From the NCBI GenBank assembly GCA_016713735.1, contig JADJOP010000019.1:1-64000 (forward strand): a stretch of 64,000 nucleotides of DNA, given 5' to 3'. The position numbers and the translations under genes are program-made. Origin of the DNA: Bryobacterales bacterium. Its GTDB lineage: Bacteria > Acidobacteriota > Terriglobia > Bryobacterales > Bryobacteraceae. This document shows positions 34,325 through 43,047 of this stretch, in pieces. Each line of letters opens with the position of its first letter. Within the stretch, counting starts at the first letter, position 1. The notes under the pieces are model-generated. The model was not told the origin of the DNA and searched no databases. It saw nothing but the letters and a program-made list of their open reading frames with translations.

Positions 34325-35078
34325 CTACGGGAAGGCCACAAACAAGCATCTCTGATGGAACGACGATGCCGCGTGCACCGTGAGAAGTAAATAGTGGTCA
34401 CCGATCCACTCCACGGCGCCGTGCGTGAGTTCGTCAGACCACCTGGTTCTTGCAAGAAACACGCGGTTCCCCGTGCTTGTGTCGAAGACCTCAAAATAGG
34501 CCGCCCCTGTTCTGGGAGTGCCTCCCACGAATGGCCCGCGGCCCTCGCCACTGGGTGTCCAGTCCCCATCGTCGTGACTGTAGATCACCAGCCAACGGCC
34601 TCCCCGGAGATGCAACGGTCTCCCGCCACAACTGTCCTTGCCGCCGATAGGTCCGCCCCTGGAACTCCAGCGTCGGAGCACTCCCGTGGTTTCGATAGAC
34701 ATACTGCTCGCCGGGAAGATCTCCGGCTACGCCAGCTTCCCACTCGTTCCGCCTCGCGGGGCGAACTGGAAAGGGTGGCTGAAGCCGGACAGCATAGCAA
34801 TCGAGAGAAAGGACGGAATTGCGGCCGCCCGCCCGGACAAGGATCTCCTGATTCGCACCCTCACCTGCTAGCCGGCCAACAAACGAATCAGGGAACGGAA
34901 ACGGTTGATCTGGTGTGAGCCGCCATACCGGAAACTCCACAAATCCCGCCTCAATCCCCTTCGCACAGTATTGGACCCGGAGACTCGCCTCCGTGCCGCA
35001 AGCGGCCAACACAATCGACAGTAAGGCACTCGCACCTATTCCGCTCAGCATCGAATGGGATTTGCTTCGTGGTTTCAT
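34325..35078 (-). CDS. Lipoprotein of unknown function, paralog A (frame broken)
   Basis: I do not recognise a family. The N-terminus has a lipobox (LSIVLAACG). The mature part has the pattern ASLRVQYCAKGIEAGFVEFP, CYAVRLQPPFPV and a C-terminal part with AAYFEVFDTSTGNRVFLA and RTRWSDELTHGAVEW. The reading frame breaks at the C4 run at 34602-34605. Removing one G on the coding strand gives SPGGRW, identical to the intact paralog at this point. So the long upstream frame (ending 34491) and the downstream frame (34325-34702) are one gene. It lies five bases downstream of paralog B, a tandem duplication. Confidence 0.6.
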
Positions 35079-35083
35079 TGTGG

Positions 35084-35836
35084 CTAGGGAAAGGATACAA
35101 ATAGGCACTTCTGCTGGAACGGTGATCGTGCGTCCACGGTAAGAATCAAATCGCGGTCGCCAAACCACTCCACAGCGCTGAGCGTTAACTCGTCTGACCA
35201 ACGGGTTCTGGCCAGGAATACACGGTCTCCAGTGAAAGTATCAAACACTTCAAAATAAGCCGCCCCTTTCGATGGCGTGCTCGTCGCAAATGGGCCCGTG
35301 CCCCGTCCAATACGAGTCCAGTCCCCATCGTCATGGCTGTGCAGGACCAGCCAGCGGCCCCCTGGCGAGGCGGCGCCCCCCCGCCACAACTGCCCCTGGT
35401 ACTTATACTGCTTACCCTGGAAGCTCAGCATGAACTCTCTCTCGTGTTTCAAGGTGACGAATTGCTTCCCTGGTAGGGCCTCAGCCTCGGCAGCTTGCCA
35501 CTCCTTCGCACTTGCTGCACGCACCGTGAATGGAGGTTGAAGGCGAACCGCGTAGAAGTCGATGGAATCGCCCGCGGACGCACGGCCCGCTCGAATGAGG
35601 ATTTCTCGCACTCTCCCCTGACCCGTAAACCGCCCCGTGAATTTGTTGGCGAGCGACAGAGGCTCCTCGGTGTTCCGCCTCCAAACCGGAAACTCCACAA
35701 ATCCCGCCTCAATCCCCTGCGCACACTGCTGAATCCGAAGACTGGCCGAAGTGCCACAAGCGGCCACGGGAGCAGACCCGGCCACCAGGAGCAGGATCGA
35801 ACGGCGCGATAGAAGAGGGCGCGAATGGTCAACCAT
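35084..35836 (-). CDS. Lipoprotein of unknown function, paralog B (intact)
   Basis: The chosen start is the ATG at 35836, which gives 250 residues and a lipoprotein signal (SRRSILLLVAGSAPVAACG). The mature domain shares the motifs ASLRIQQCAQGIEAGFVEFP, FYAVRLQPPFTV and AAYFEVFDTFTGDRVFLA with paralog A and ends VSFP. The conserved cores LVLHSHDDGDWTR and RTRWSDELT suggest a beta-sandwich fold. No catalytic residues are recognisable. It resembles hypothetical secreted proteins with no known role. Because paralog A needs a one-base correction to match, the intact copy is the better reference for this family. Confidence 0.62.
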   Translation of the reverse strand: MVDHSRPLLSRRSILLLVAGSAPVAACGTSASLRIQQCAQGIEAGFVEFPVWRRNTEEPLSLANKFTGRFTGQGRVREILIRAGRASAGDSIDFYAVRLQPPFTVRAASAKEWQAAEAEALPGKQFVTLKHEREFMLSFQGKQYKYQGQLWRGGAASPGGRWLVLHSHDDGDWTRIGRGTGPFATSTPSKGAAYFEVFDTFTGDRVFLARTRWSDELTLSAVEWFGDRDLILTVDARSPFQQKCLFVSFP

Positions 35837-36086
35837 GCCAGGCTGCCAGTTCAACTCCGGAACCACCGAGAGTCCATCACCAAGCGCATGTCGGCCTACC
35901 ACAGTAACCAGCGTACCGCTTTCCGAAATACAAGTGACCGGGTAAATCAGCGCTTCTTCCTAAGGAGGAGTACTGAAAAACATCCGTTGAACTTACCCAT
36001 ATCCAGCACCCATACCCTACCGCCCAAGCGAGGCGAGTGCAGAACAGCCGGCACCATCCACTCCCCTTCAGCGCTACGATGGATTC

Positions 36087-36300
36087 ATGCGGAACAGTTG
36101 TTGGGGTGGTGGTTTTGCCTTGCGCCGGGTGCCCGGCGCGAACGGCCAAGGGGCAACCCGCGACGAATGTCTCGCCAGCCTCCGCGAAGCCATCGTCCTC
36201 ATCCTCGAACACCGCCGCGAGCCTGGGCAACGACGAAATCGCCAACCTCCTGGCCAATCGCATCTGTCGCAAGCTCTCCATCCCCGGTCCGCCCGGCTAA
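36087..36300 (+). pseudogene. Decayed hicBA toxin-antitoxin locus (HicB N-part joined to HicA C-part)
   Basis: From the ATG at 36087 the first ~47 codons read RRVPGANGQGATRDECLASL, then REAIVLILEHRRE, which matches the HicB pattern PGANxQGxTxEEA..LREAxxLxLExxRE. In another frame the last 27 residues before the TAA at 36298-36300 read NDEIANLLANRICRKLSIPG, matching the C-terminus of a HicA toxin (xEIxxxLARKICRDLGIP). The middle of hicA, with its catalytic His, is missing. The two fragments now abut near 36225, which implies a deletion inside the module. No other gene occupies 35837-36333. Confidence 0.55.
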
Positions 36301-36333
36301 CCTTCCCGCCCCCCACCTGCTAAAACAGTAAGC

Positions 36334-37800
36334 ATGGACATCCGTTTCGAGCGCACTCCGCTCGCCCAAGCCGAAGCCGGCGCGCTCATCCTGCTCGCCT
36401 TCGAAGACGCCGCCCCCGTCACCGGCGCCGCCTGTGATGCCGCTCTCGCCCAGCTCTACTCCTCCGGCGAGTTCAAAGGCAAGCCCCTCGACCTCGTCCT
36501 CCTCCACTCGCCCGCCGGCCTCGCCGCCCAGCGCCTCATCCTCGCCGGCTGCGGCAAGCTCGACGACTGCAAACCCGCCACCGTCCGCAAAGCCGCCGGC
36601 GCCGCCCTCCGCCTCGCCAAAGGCAAAACCAAGTCCGTCGCCATCGCCCTCACCGGCGCGCAGCAAACTCCCGACCTCATCGCCGCCGCCACCTCCGGCG
36701 CCATCCTCGCCGAGTTCGAACCCGAGCATCACAAGACCAACGGCGACAAGGCGGACAAGCGCATCGACTCCTGCCTCATCGCCGTCCCCGCCGCCACGCC
36801 CGGCCTCGAAACCGCCTTCCACCACGCCCGCGTCATCGCCGAAAGCCAGAACTTCACGCGCGAACTCGTGAACGAACCCGGCAACCTTCTGCCGCCTCTT
36901 GAGCTCGCCGCCCGCGCCCAGGCCATGGCCGCCGAAGTGGGACTCGACTGCGAGATTCTCGACCGCGACCGCATGGCCCAGCTCGGCATGGGCTCGCTGC
37001 TCGGCGTCGCCCAAGGCTCGGCCTTCCCGCCCGCGCTCATCATCCTTCGCTACAAGCCCGAAACCGCCGCCCCCACCGATCACTTCGCCATCGTCGGCAA
37101 AGGCGTCACCTTTGACACCGGCGGCGTCTCCATCAAGCCCGCCGACGGCATGGAGAAGATGAAGTACGACATGGCCGGCGGCGCGGCCGCCATCGGCGCC
37201 ATGCGCGCCATCGCGCAATTCAAGCCCCGCGTCCCCGTCACCGCGCTCATTCCCGCTGTGGAGAACCATGTCGGCGGACGCGCCCAGCGCCCCGGCGACA
37301 TCGTGAAGTCGCTCAACGGCAAAACCATCGAGGTCCTGAACACCGACGCCGAAGGCCGGCTCATCCTCATCGACGCCATCACCTACGCCCAGCGCCACCT
37401 CGGCGTCACTCACATGATCGACGCCGCCACGCTCACCGGCTCCATCGTCGTCGCGCTCGGACACGTCCACGTCGGCGCGTTCTCAAACAACGATGAGTGG
37501 TACGAACGCGTCCGCGCCGCCTCGCAGTCAGCCGCCGAATCCCTCTGGCGCATGCCGCTTGACGACGACTATAAGAAGCAGCTCGAATCCCCCTTCGCCG
37601 ACTTACAAAACATCGGCACGCGCTGGGGCGGCTCCATCACCGCTGCTTACTTCCTCAAGGAATTCGCCGACCCCACGCCGTGGGTTCACCTCGACATCGC
37701 CGGCACAGCCTGGCTCGACGACGGCAAGCCCTGGATGGCCAAAGGCCCCACCGGCATCTGCGTCCGCACGTTTGTGGAACTGGCGATGTCCTGGCGGTAG
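36334..37800 (+). CDS. pepA: Leucyl aminopeptidase (M17)
   Basis: This 488-residue protein has the M17 layout: an N-terminal macro-like domain (~1-160) and a C-terminal catalytic domain. The catalytic core is VGKGVTFDTGGVSIKP (Lys and Asp zinc ligands), MKYDMAGGAAAIGAM (Asp) and IEVLNTDAEGRLILIDAITYA (the NTDAEGRL signature with Asp and Glu ligands). HVHVGAFSNNDEW and WVHLDIAGTAW are also conserved. It releases N-terminal amino acids from peptides using two metal ions. The length is normal and the gene appears intact. It starts 33 bases after the hicA remnant stop and is convergent with the CocE-like gene. Confidence 0.93.
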   Translation: MDIRFERTPLAQAEAGALILLAFEDAAPVTGAACDAALAQLYSSGEFKGKPLDLVLLHSPAGLAAQRLILAGCGKLDDCKPATVRKAAGAALRLAKGKTKSVAIALTGAQQTPDLIAAATSGAILAEFEPEHHKTNGDKADKRIDSCLIAVPAATPGLETAFHHARVIAESQNFTRELVNEPGNLLPPLELAARAQAMAAEVGLDCEILDRDRMAQLGMGSLLGVAQGSAFPPALIILRYKPETAAPTDHFAIVGKGVTFDTGGVSIKPADGMEKMKYDMAGGAAAIGAMRAIAQFKPRVPVTALIPAVENHVGGRAQRPGDIVKSLNGKTIEVLNTDAEGRLILIDAITYAQRHLGVTHMIDAATLTGSIVVALGHVHVGAFSNNDEWYERVRAASQSAAESLWRMPLDDDYKKQLESPFADLQNIGTRWGGSITAAYFLKEFADPTPWVHLDIAGTAWLDDGKPWMAKGPTGICVRTFVELAMSWR

Positions 37801-37823
37801 CGCCCGCCGCGCACGCGTCCCCT

Positions 37824-39527
37824 TTACGGCAGCGCCACCACCGGCAACACAATGTGCGACGCCTTCGCCGCGCTGTGGTGAATCGTCTGCCGCGCCACCC
37901 GAGGCGTGCCCGCCGTCGCCAGCGGTTCACCTGTATTCAGGTTCCGGTCAAACTGCGGGAAGTTACTCGAAGTAACATCCACCCGGATCCGGTGCCCCGG
38001 CTGGAACACCACCGCCGTGCCCACCATGTCCACCGTGAACTCATACACCTGGTTCGGCACGAGCCGCGCCGGCTTGTCCAGCCCATTCCGGAAGCGCGCC
38101 CGCAGCATCCCCTCGGCCATCGGATAGGCCTTGCCATCGGGGTACACATCGATGAGCTTCACCATCCAATCGGTATCGGCGCCATCGGTCGAGGCGTGTA
38201 ACATCATCTTCACCGGACCGGCAATCGCCAGCGGCGCCGCCAGCGGCTCGCCAACAAAACGCACAATGTCCTTGCGGGCATCCAGCGGCGCCTGGTCCAC
38301 CGGACCCGCCACCGTCGGCGTCCCGCAGCAGTTGTTGCCGCCCGTCGTCGGCACCGGGTCCTGCGGATCATACGTGTAAGTCGTCGTCCCCTCCCTCTTC
38401 TCCCGCGATAACTTCCCGCCCGCGTTCAAGTAAAACTGCGTCGCCACCGCCCCCGGCACCGGCCACGCCTCGTGACTCTTCCACTTGTTCGCCCCCATAT
38501 AGAAGATCTCCACCGGCAACGCCCGCGCCAGCCCCCGATCCTCGCCCTTCACATACTCATCGAAGAACCGCATCTCATAGTCATATAACTTGCGATCCGC
38601 CTCCGGCCCAAAATCCAACTGGCCGAACTTACGCGACGGCCCATGCCCCCACGGCCCAATCACCATCCGCGAATGCCGCCGCGCCTCCGGACCACCCTTC
38701 GTCCGCGCCCCCACAAAGCCGTTGATCGTCCCCGCCAGAAAGATGTCGAACCACCCGCCATGCGTGTGCACCGGCACCTGCGCCTTGTCAAACCGCTCCT
38801 CATCCGAAATCGCCTTCCAATACACATCGTACGATTCATGCGCCAGCCAGTCGCGATAATGCTTCACCGCATAGTGCGCCGACTCCTGATCCCCCGTCCC
38901 CAACGGCAAATGCCGCAGAATCTTCTCGTACCGCAACTCCTCCGCCGCCGCCGGACCCGTATGCCAGAACTGCGGCAACATGATGCGATTCGGCATCCGC
39001 ACCACGCCCCAGCCATAGTTGAAGCTCAAGCGGAACGCACCGCCATGCGTCAGCCAGTTGGCATAGATGTTCGTGCTCGCCACCGCGGGAAACGCCGCCA
39101 CCAGGTGCGGCGGCTGTTGCGTCAGCGCCGCCCATTGCACATGCCCCAAATACGAACCGCCCTGCGTCCCCACGCGCCCGTTTGACCACGGCTGCTTCGC
39201 CGTCCACTCAATCGTGTCGTAGCCGTCCTTGGCTTCGTTGCGAAACGGATCCCACTCGCCGCCGCTCTCATAGCGTCCGCGCACATCCTGCGCCACCACG
39301 GCATAGCCGGCCTTGGCGAAGCGCACCAGATTCTCGTGAATCCCATCGCGCTGCACGCCATACGGCGTCCGCACCACCAGCGACGGATACTTCCCCTCGG
39401 CTACCGGCCGGTACACATCGGCGCGCAGCACCACGCCATCGCGCATCTTCACCGCCTGGTAGCGGTCAATCCGGATCTCCGCGGCCTGCGCCAGCAGCGC
39501 CGCGCTCAATAGAAGAACAAGCCTCAT
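37824..39527 (-). CDS. CocE/NonD-family hydrolase (X-Pro dipeptidyl-peptidase-like), secreted
   Basis: A signal peptide (LVLLLSAALLAQAAE) precedes an alpha/beta-hydrolase core: VAQDVRGRYESGG and GTQGGSYLGHVQWAAL. The latter contains the GxSYxG nucleophile Ser near residue 144. The C-terminal jelly-roll domain (X-Pro dipeptidyl-peptidase C-terminal, about 330-560) carries FQPGHRIRVDVTSSNFPQFD. These enzymes hydrolyse esters or X-Pro peptides; the substrate is not known here. The length of 567 residues is typical. It is immediately downstream of the GH39 gene on the same strand (39 bases), which hints at a role in deacylating glycans, though that is inference. Confidence 0.82.
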   Translation of the reverse strand: MRLVLLLSAALLAQAAEIRIDRYQAVKMRDGVVLRADVYRPVAEGKYPSLVVRTPYGVQRDGIHENLVRFAKAGYAVVAQDVRGRYESGGEWDPFRNEAKDGYDTIEWTAKQPWSNGRVGTQGGSYLGHVQWAALTQQPPHLVAAFPAVASTNIYANWLTHGGAFRLSFNYGWGVVRMPNRIMLPQFWHTGPAAAEELRYEKILRHLPLGTGDQESAHYAVKHYRDWLAHESYDVYWKAISDEERFDKAQVPVHTHGGWFDIFLAGTINGFVGARTKGGPEARRHSRMVIGPWGHGPSRKFGQLDFGPEADRKLYDYEMRFFDEYVKGEDRGLARALPVEIFYMGANKWKSHEAWPVPGAVATQFYLNAGGKLSREKREGTTTYTYDPQDPVPTTGGNNCCGTPTVAGPVDQAPLDARKDIVRFVGEPLAAPLAIAGPVKMMLHASTDGADTDWMVKLIDVYPDGKAYPMAEGMLRARFRNGLDKPARLVPNQVYEFTVDMVGTAVVFQPGHRIRVDVTSSNFPQFDRNLNTGEPLATAGTPRVARQTIHHSAAKASHIVLPVVALP

Positions 39528-39566
39528 GGAGCGCTATCGTATCAAGTCGCCGTCACCACCCCGCCC

Positions 39567-41240
39567 TCACCAACCCACCCGCACCAACGACACCCCCTGC
39601 CGCGGCAACGCAAACCCCAACTCCACCGCACCGGCCTTCGCCGTCATCCACACCGGCGAGCCCAGCATTGCCAACTGCCCCGCCGCCTCCAACTGCGCAT
39701 ACTGTTCCTTCGACGGCGATTGCGGCGAACCCATCTTCTTCCACGCCGCATACGCATTCGAGTGCCCTTCATCAATGCGGTAATGCGTCACCAACACGCG
39801 CCGCGCCTCCGCCGGCAAACCGCTCACCGTAAGCCCTACCTCGGCCGCCGGCGCCGCCACATCGTCATCGTGATAGTTCCACGCCATCACGTTCACCATG
39901 CGCTCGCCGCGCGTCGCCACCGCCCCCACATCGGCGCTTCCCTTCACGCCGCCCGCCACCATCTCCTCCACCCTGCGCGCTCCGCTCGACACCGACTTCA
40001 CCCGTTCGCCGCCCATCATCCCCATCATGCGGAACACGTTCAACACCGGCTTATCGATGCCATTCGTCGCCAGGTCGCGGAAGCCGTCAAAGTAAGGCTG
40101 ATCCTCAAACTCAAACGCCCACGTCACCGCCCCCGCCAGGTTCACGCCATGCTTGGCCGCCAGCTCCGGCTTTCGCGCAAACGTCGCCGCCGTGTAACTG
40201 GAATACATCGTCCCGTTGCGATACGCATTCTGCGGATTGAACCGCACCGAACACGCCGCGCATCCCTCCGGATCCGACTCGCCAATGATAATCGGCTTCC
40301 CCTTCAACTCCGGAAACGAGGCCACAATGGCAAACCCGCGATCAATGTCCCGCAATTGATACTCGCTGCCCATCTGCACATGCCCGTCCACCACCTTCGG
40401 CCGCCCCTTGGCATGAAACGTGATGTAGTCAATCGGCGCGCCCACACCGCCGGTGGCATAATTCTTCCCGCGCACCACATGCTCCAGAAACTCGCGCAGG
40501 AACTTACCCGCCTTCTCCCCCGCCGGACCCGTACTCGTCGGCCCGCCCACCCGGATCGCCGGCAGCACGCGCTTGATCGCATCCGCCGTGTAGTCGTACA
40601 GCTTGTGATACTCCTCAGGCGTCCCCTGCCAGTACGCAATATCCGGCTCGTTCCACACCTCCCAATACCAACCCGCCACCTCCTCGCGACCATACCGCGC
40701 AATCGAATGCTTCACCCACTCACTTACTAGCGCCGCCCACTTCTTGTAATCCTTCGGCGGATGCGCCCACCCCGTGTAAATGTTGCGGTAAGGCTGCGAC
40801 GGGTCCCAAAAATGCCGGTACGGCTGCGGCTTCACGGACAGCGCCTCCGGCATGAACCCGACCTCGATCATCGGCTTCATCCCCCGCTCCACATAGGTGT
40901 CCACAATGCGGTCCACAATCGTCCAGTCATACACCGCCCGCCCCGCCGCGTCTTCCGTGTACGCGTTCGTCGATCCCCATTTCAGCGCCGCCACCCCATC
41001 ACCGCTCGACAGCATGTTGTGCGCCCGCACATGCACCACCACGGGACTCAGCGCCGCCAGTTCGCTCAGCAGCTTCCGCCCGTCTTTCATGTACGTGTAA
41101 TTCGGCTCGTCATAGCCGAAGAAGGAGTAAATCGGACGCACGGCTCCTAAACGCGCCGCCGCGTCCACCCGCACGGTTACCCGCTCCTGCGCGAACGCCG
41201 CCGCGCACACCGCCATCACGATCAACAAGCGTCTCCACAT
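39567..41240 (-). CDS. GH39-like glycoside hydrolase, secreted
   Basis: From the ATG at 41240 (WRRLLIVMAVCAAAFAQ signal) the protein has 557 residues. Its (beta/alpha)8 barrel shows GWYWEVWNEPDIAYW (acid/base Glu after Asn, residues ~175-190), GGPTSTGPAGEK, and KGKPIIIGESDPEGCAACSV with the nucleophile Glu. These match GH39 (beta-xylosidase/alpha-L-iduronidase). The C-terminal ~130 residues are beta-rich (VNVMAWNYHDDD), as in many GH39 proteins. It probably cleaves beta-xylosides or similar. It is co-directional with the CocE-like gene and divergent from the GH51-sulfatase pair. Confidence 0.82.
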   Translation of the reverse strand: MWRRLLIVMAVCAAAFAQERVTVRVDAAARLGAVRPIYSFFGYDEPNYTYMKDGRKLLSELAALSPVVVHVRAHNMLSSGDGVAALKWGSTNAYTEDAAGRAVYDWTIVDRIVDTYVERGMKPMIEVGFMPEALSVKPQPYRHFWDPSQPYRNIYTGWAHPPKDYKKWAALVSEWVKHSIARYGREEVAGWYWEVWNEPDIAYWQGTPEEYHKLYDYTADAIKRVLPAIRVGGPTSTGPAGEKAGKFLREFLEHVVRGKNYATGGVGAPIDYITFHAKGRPKVVDGHVQMGSEYQLRDIDRGFAIVASFPELKGKPIIIGESDPEGCAACSVRFNPQNAYRNGTMYSSYTAATFARKPELAAKHGVNLAGAVTWAFEFEDQPYFDGFRDLATNGIDKPVLNVFRMMGMMGGERVKSVSSGARRVEEMVAGGVKGSADVGAVATRGERMVNVMAWNYHDDDVAAPAAEVGLTVSGLPAEARRVLVTHYRIDEGHSNAYAAWKKMGSPQSPSKEQYAQLEAAGQLAMLGSPVWMTAKAGAVELGFALPRQGVSLVRVGW

Positions 41241-41369
41241 ATCGCCCACAGCATATCCGCTCCACGCACCGCGCGTCCGTTGCTCCCCCGCGGCGTATCC
41301 GGACATCCCTCGTCTCGGACGCTACCTCGGGGAAAAGTCCCCACGAACCACTCCCCTAACCCCCACCCA

Positions 41370-41400
41370 TTGACACTCCCCCCACCCCTGCGAAACAATG
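41370..41400 (+). promoter_or_regulatory. Promoter candidate upstream of the GH51-sulfatase pair
   Basis: A consensus -35 box TTGACA at 41370-41375 is followed after 17 bases by a weak -10 (AAACAA, 41393-41398) in the 212-base gap between the divergent GH39 and GH51 genes. The -35 match is exact but the -10 is poor, so the call rests mainly on position. Confidence 0.3.
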
Positions 41401-41451
41401 TCCCCCGGCACCTGCTGTAGCCGCTTACATCCCAGCCAGGAGACCCCCACC

Positions 41452-43047
41452 ATGCCCAAGTCGCCCTCCCTCTCCCGCCGCGCCTTTGCCAAAGCCGCCG
41501 CAGCCCTCTCCACCGCCGCCGCCCCGCTTGCCTCTCTTGCCTCGGCCTCCTCAGCCTCCGCCCAGTCCGCCCCCTTGCGCGCCCGCATCAAGGTCGACAC
41601 CGAACGCATAATCGGACAAATCGATCCTTTAATCTACGGCAACTTCATCGAACACCTCGGCCGCTGCATCGACGGCGGCATCTTTGAGGAAGGCCACCCC
41701 AACTCCGATGCCAATGGCTTCCGCAAAGACGTCTTCGCCGCCGTCTCCAAACTCAACGTCACCCAACTCCGCTGGCCCGGCGGCAACTTCTCCTCCAACT
41801 ACCACTGGCGCGACGGCATCGGCCCCCGCGACCAGCGCCCCCGCCGCCTCGAAATGGCCTGGGGCACCACCGAAACCAACCGCTTCGGCACCCACGAGTT
41901 CCTCCAATACGCCGACATGCTCAAAACCGAGCCCTACATCTGCGTCAACCTCGGCACCGGCTCCTGGACCGACGCCCAGCAATGGGTCGAATACGTCAAC
42001 TCCTCCGCCGACACCGCCATGACGCGCCTGCGCAAACAGAATGGCCGCGCCGATCCCTGGAAGGTCAAGCTCTGGGGCCTCGGCAATGAAATGGACGGCC
42101 CCTGGCAAATGGGCCACCGCTCCGCCGACGACTACGGTAAGTTCGCCCTCGAAGCCGCCAAGCTCATGCGCTGGACCGACCCCTCCATCAAACTGGTCGC
42201 CGCCGGCTCCTCCCACTTCTCGCAAGGCATCGACTGGGTCGGCTGGAACCGCACTGTTCTTGACCACCTCAAGAACCACATCGATTACCTCGCCATCCAC
42301 ACCTACGTCGGCAATCGCGACAACGATTACTACGAATTCCTCGCCTCCTCGCGCGACCTCGACAACCGCACCAAAACCGTCGAAGGCATCATCGACGCCG
42401 CCCTCTCTTCAACGCCGAACCCGCGCAAAATTTACATCGCCTGGGACGAGTACAACGTCTGGTACCGCGCCCGCGGCGAGAAAGAACGCGGCCGCCGCAT
42501 TCTCGAAGAGATCTACAATCTGGAAGACGCCCTCGTCATCGCCACCTTCCTCAACTCCTTCATCAACCACGCCCACATCGTGAAAATCGCCAACATGGCG
42601 CAGCTCGTCAATGTCATCGCACCTGTGTTCACAAACGACCGCGAAGTCTTCCTGCAAACCATCTATTACCCGCTTCAGTTAATCGCTAATAACAGCCGCG
42701 GCGCCGCGCTCTCGCTCTTCACCGATTGCCCCACTTACTCCAGCAAGCGCTTCGGCCCCGTTCAGTATCTCGATTCCTCGGCTGCCCTCGACAACGGCGC
42801 CCTCGTCGTCAACATCGTGAACCGCCACCGCGACCAGCCCATCGAAACCACCCTCGAGTTGCAGGACAAGCGCTTCACCGGCCCCGTTGAAATCTCCGAA
42901 GTCAACGGCCCCGACATCAAGTCAGAAAACACCTTCGGCAAAACGCTCGTGAAAACCACCACCCGCACCGCCACCGCCGAAGCCAACCGCCTCCGCCTCA
43001 CCCTGCCTCCACACTCGTTCACCATGGTCAAGGTCCGTACCGCATGA
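41452..43047 (+). CDS. GH51 alpha-N-arabinofuranosidase, Tat-exported
   Basis: The ATG at 41452 has AGGAG upstream. The leader PSLSRRAFAKAAAALSTAAA is a Tat-type signal. The mature protein is a GH51 enzyme: NFIEHLGRCIDGGIFEEGHP, NVTQLRWPGGNFSSNYHW, LWGLGNEMDGPWQMGH (acid/base Glu), and IAWDEYNVWYRA (nucleophile Glu). It ends with a beta-sandwich domain. It should release L-arabinofuranose from arabinoxylan or arabinan side chains. Its length is normal. The stop overlaps the sulfatase start as ATGA at 43044-43047, so the two are coupled. Confidence 0.9.
   Translation: MPKSPSLSRRAFAKAAAALSTAAAPLASLASASSASAQSAPLRARIKVDTERIIGQIDPLIYGNFIEHLGRCIDGGIFEEGHPNSDANGFRKDVFAAVSKLNVTQLRWPGGNFSSNYHWRDGIGPRDQRPRRLEMAWGTTETNRFGTHEFLQYADMLKTEPYICVNLGTGSWTDAQQWVEYVNSSADTAMTRLRKQNGRADPWKVKLWGLGNEMDGPWQMGHRSADDYGKFALEAAKLMRWTDPSIKLVAAGSSHFSQGIDWVGWNRTVLDHLKNHIDYLAIHTYVGNRDNDYYEFLASSRDLDNRTKTVEGIIDAALSSTPNPRKIYIAWDEYNVWYRARGEKERGRRILEEIYNLEDALVIATFLNSFINHAHIVKIANMAQLVNVIAPVFTNDREVFLQTIYYPLQLIANNSRGAALSLFTDCPTYSSKRFGPVQYLDSSAALDNGALVVNIVNRHRDQPIETTLELQDKRFTGPVEISEVNGPDIKSENTFGKTLVKTTTRTATAEANRLRLTLPPHSFTMVKVRTA

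Noticed and set aside
35877..36281. A minus-strand open frame over the hicBA remnant
   Set aside because: There is no recognisable domain or start signal. The plus strand carries HicB- and HicA-like segments instead.
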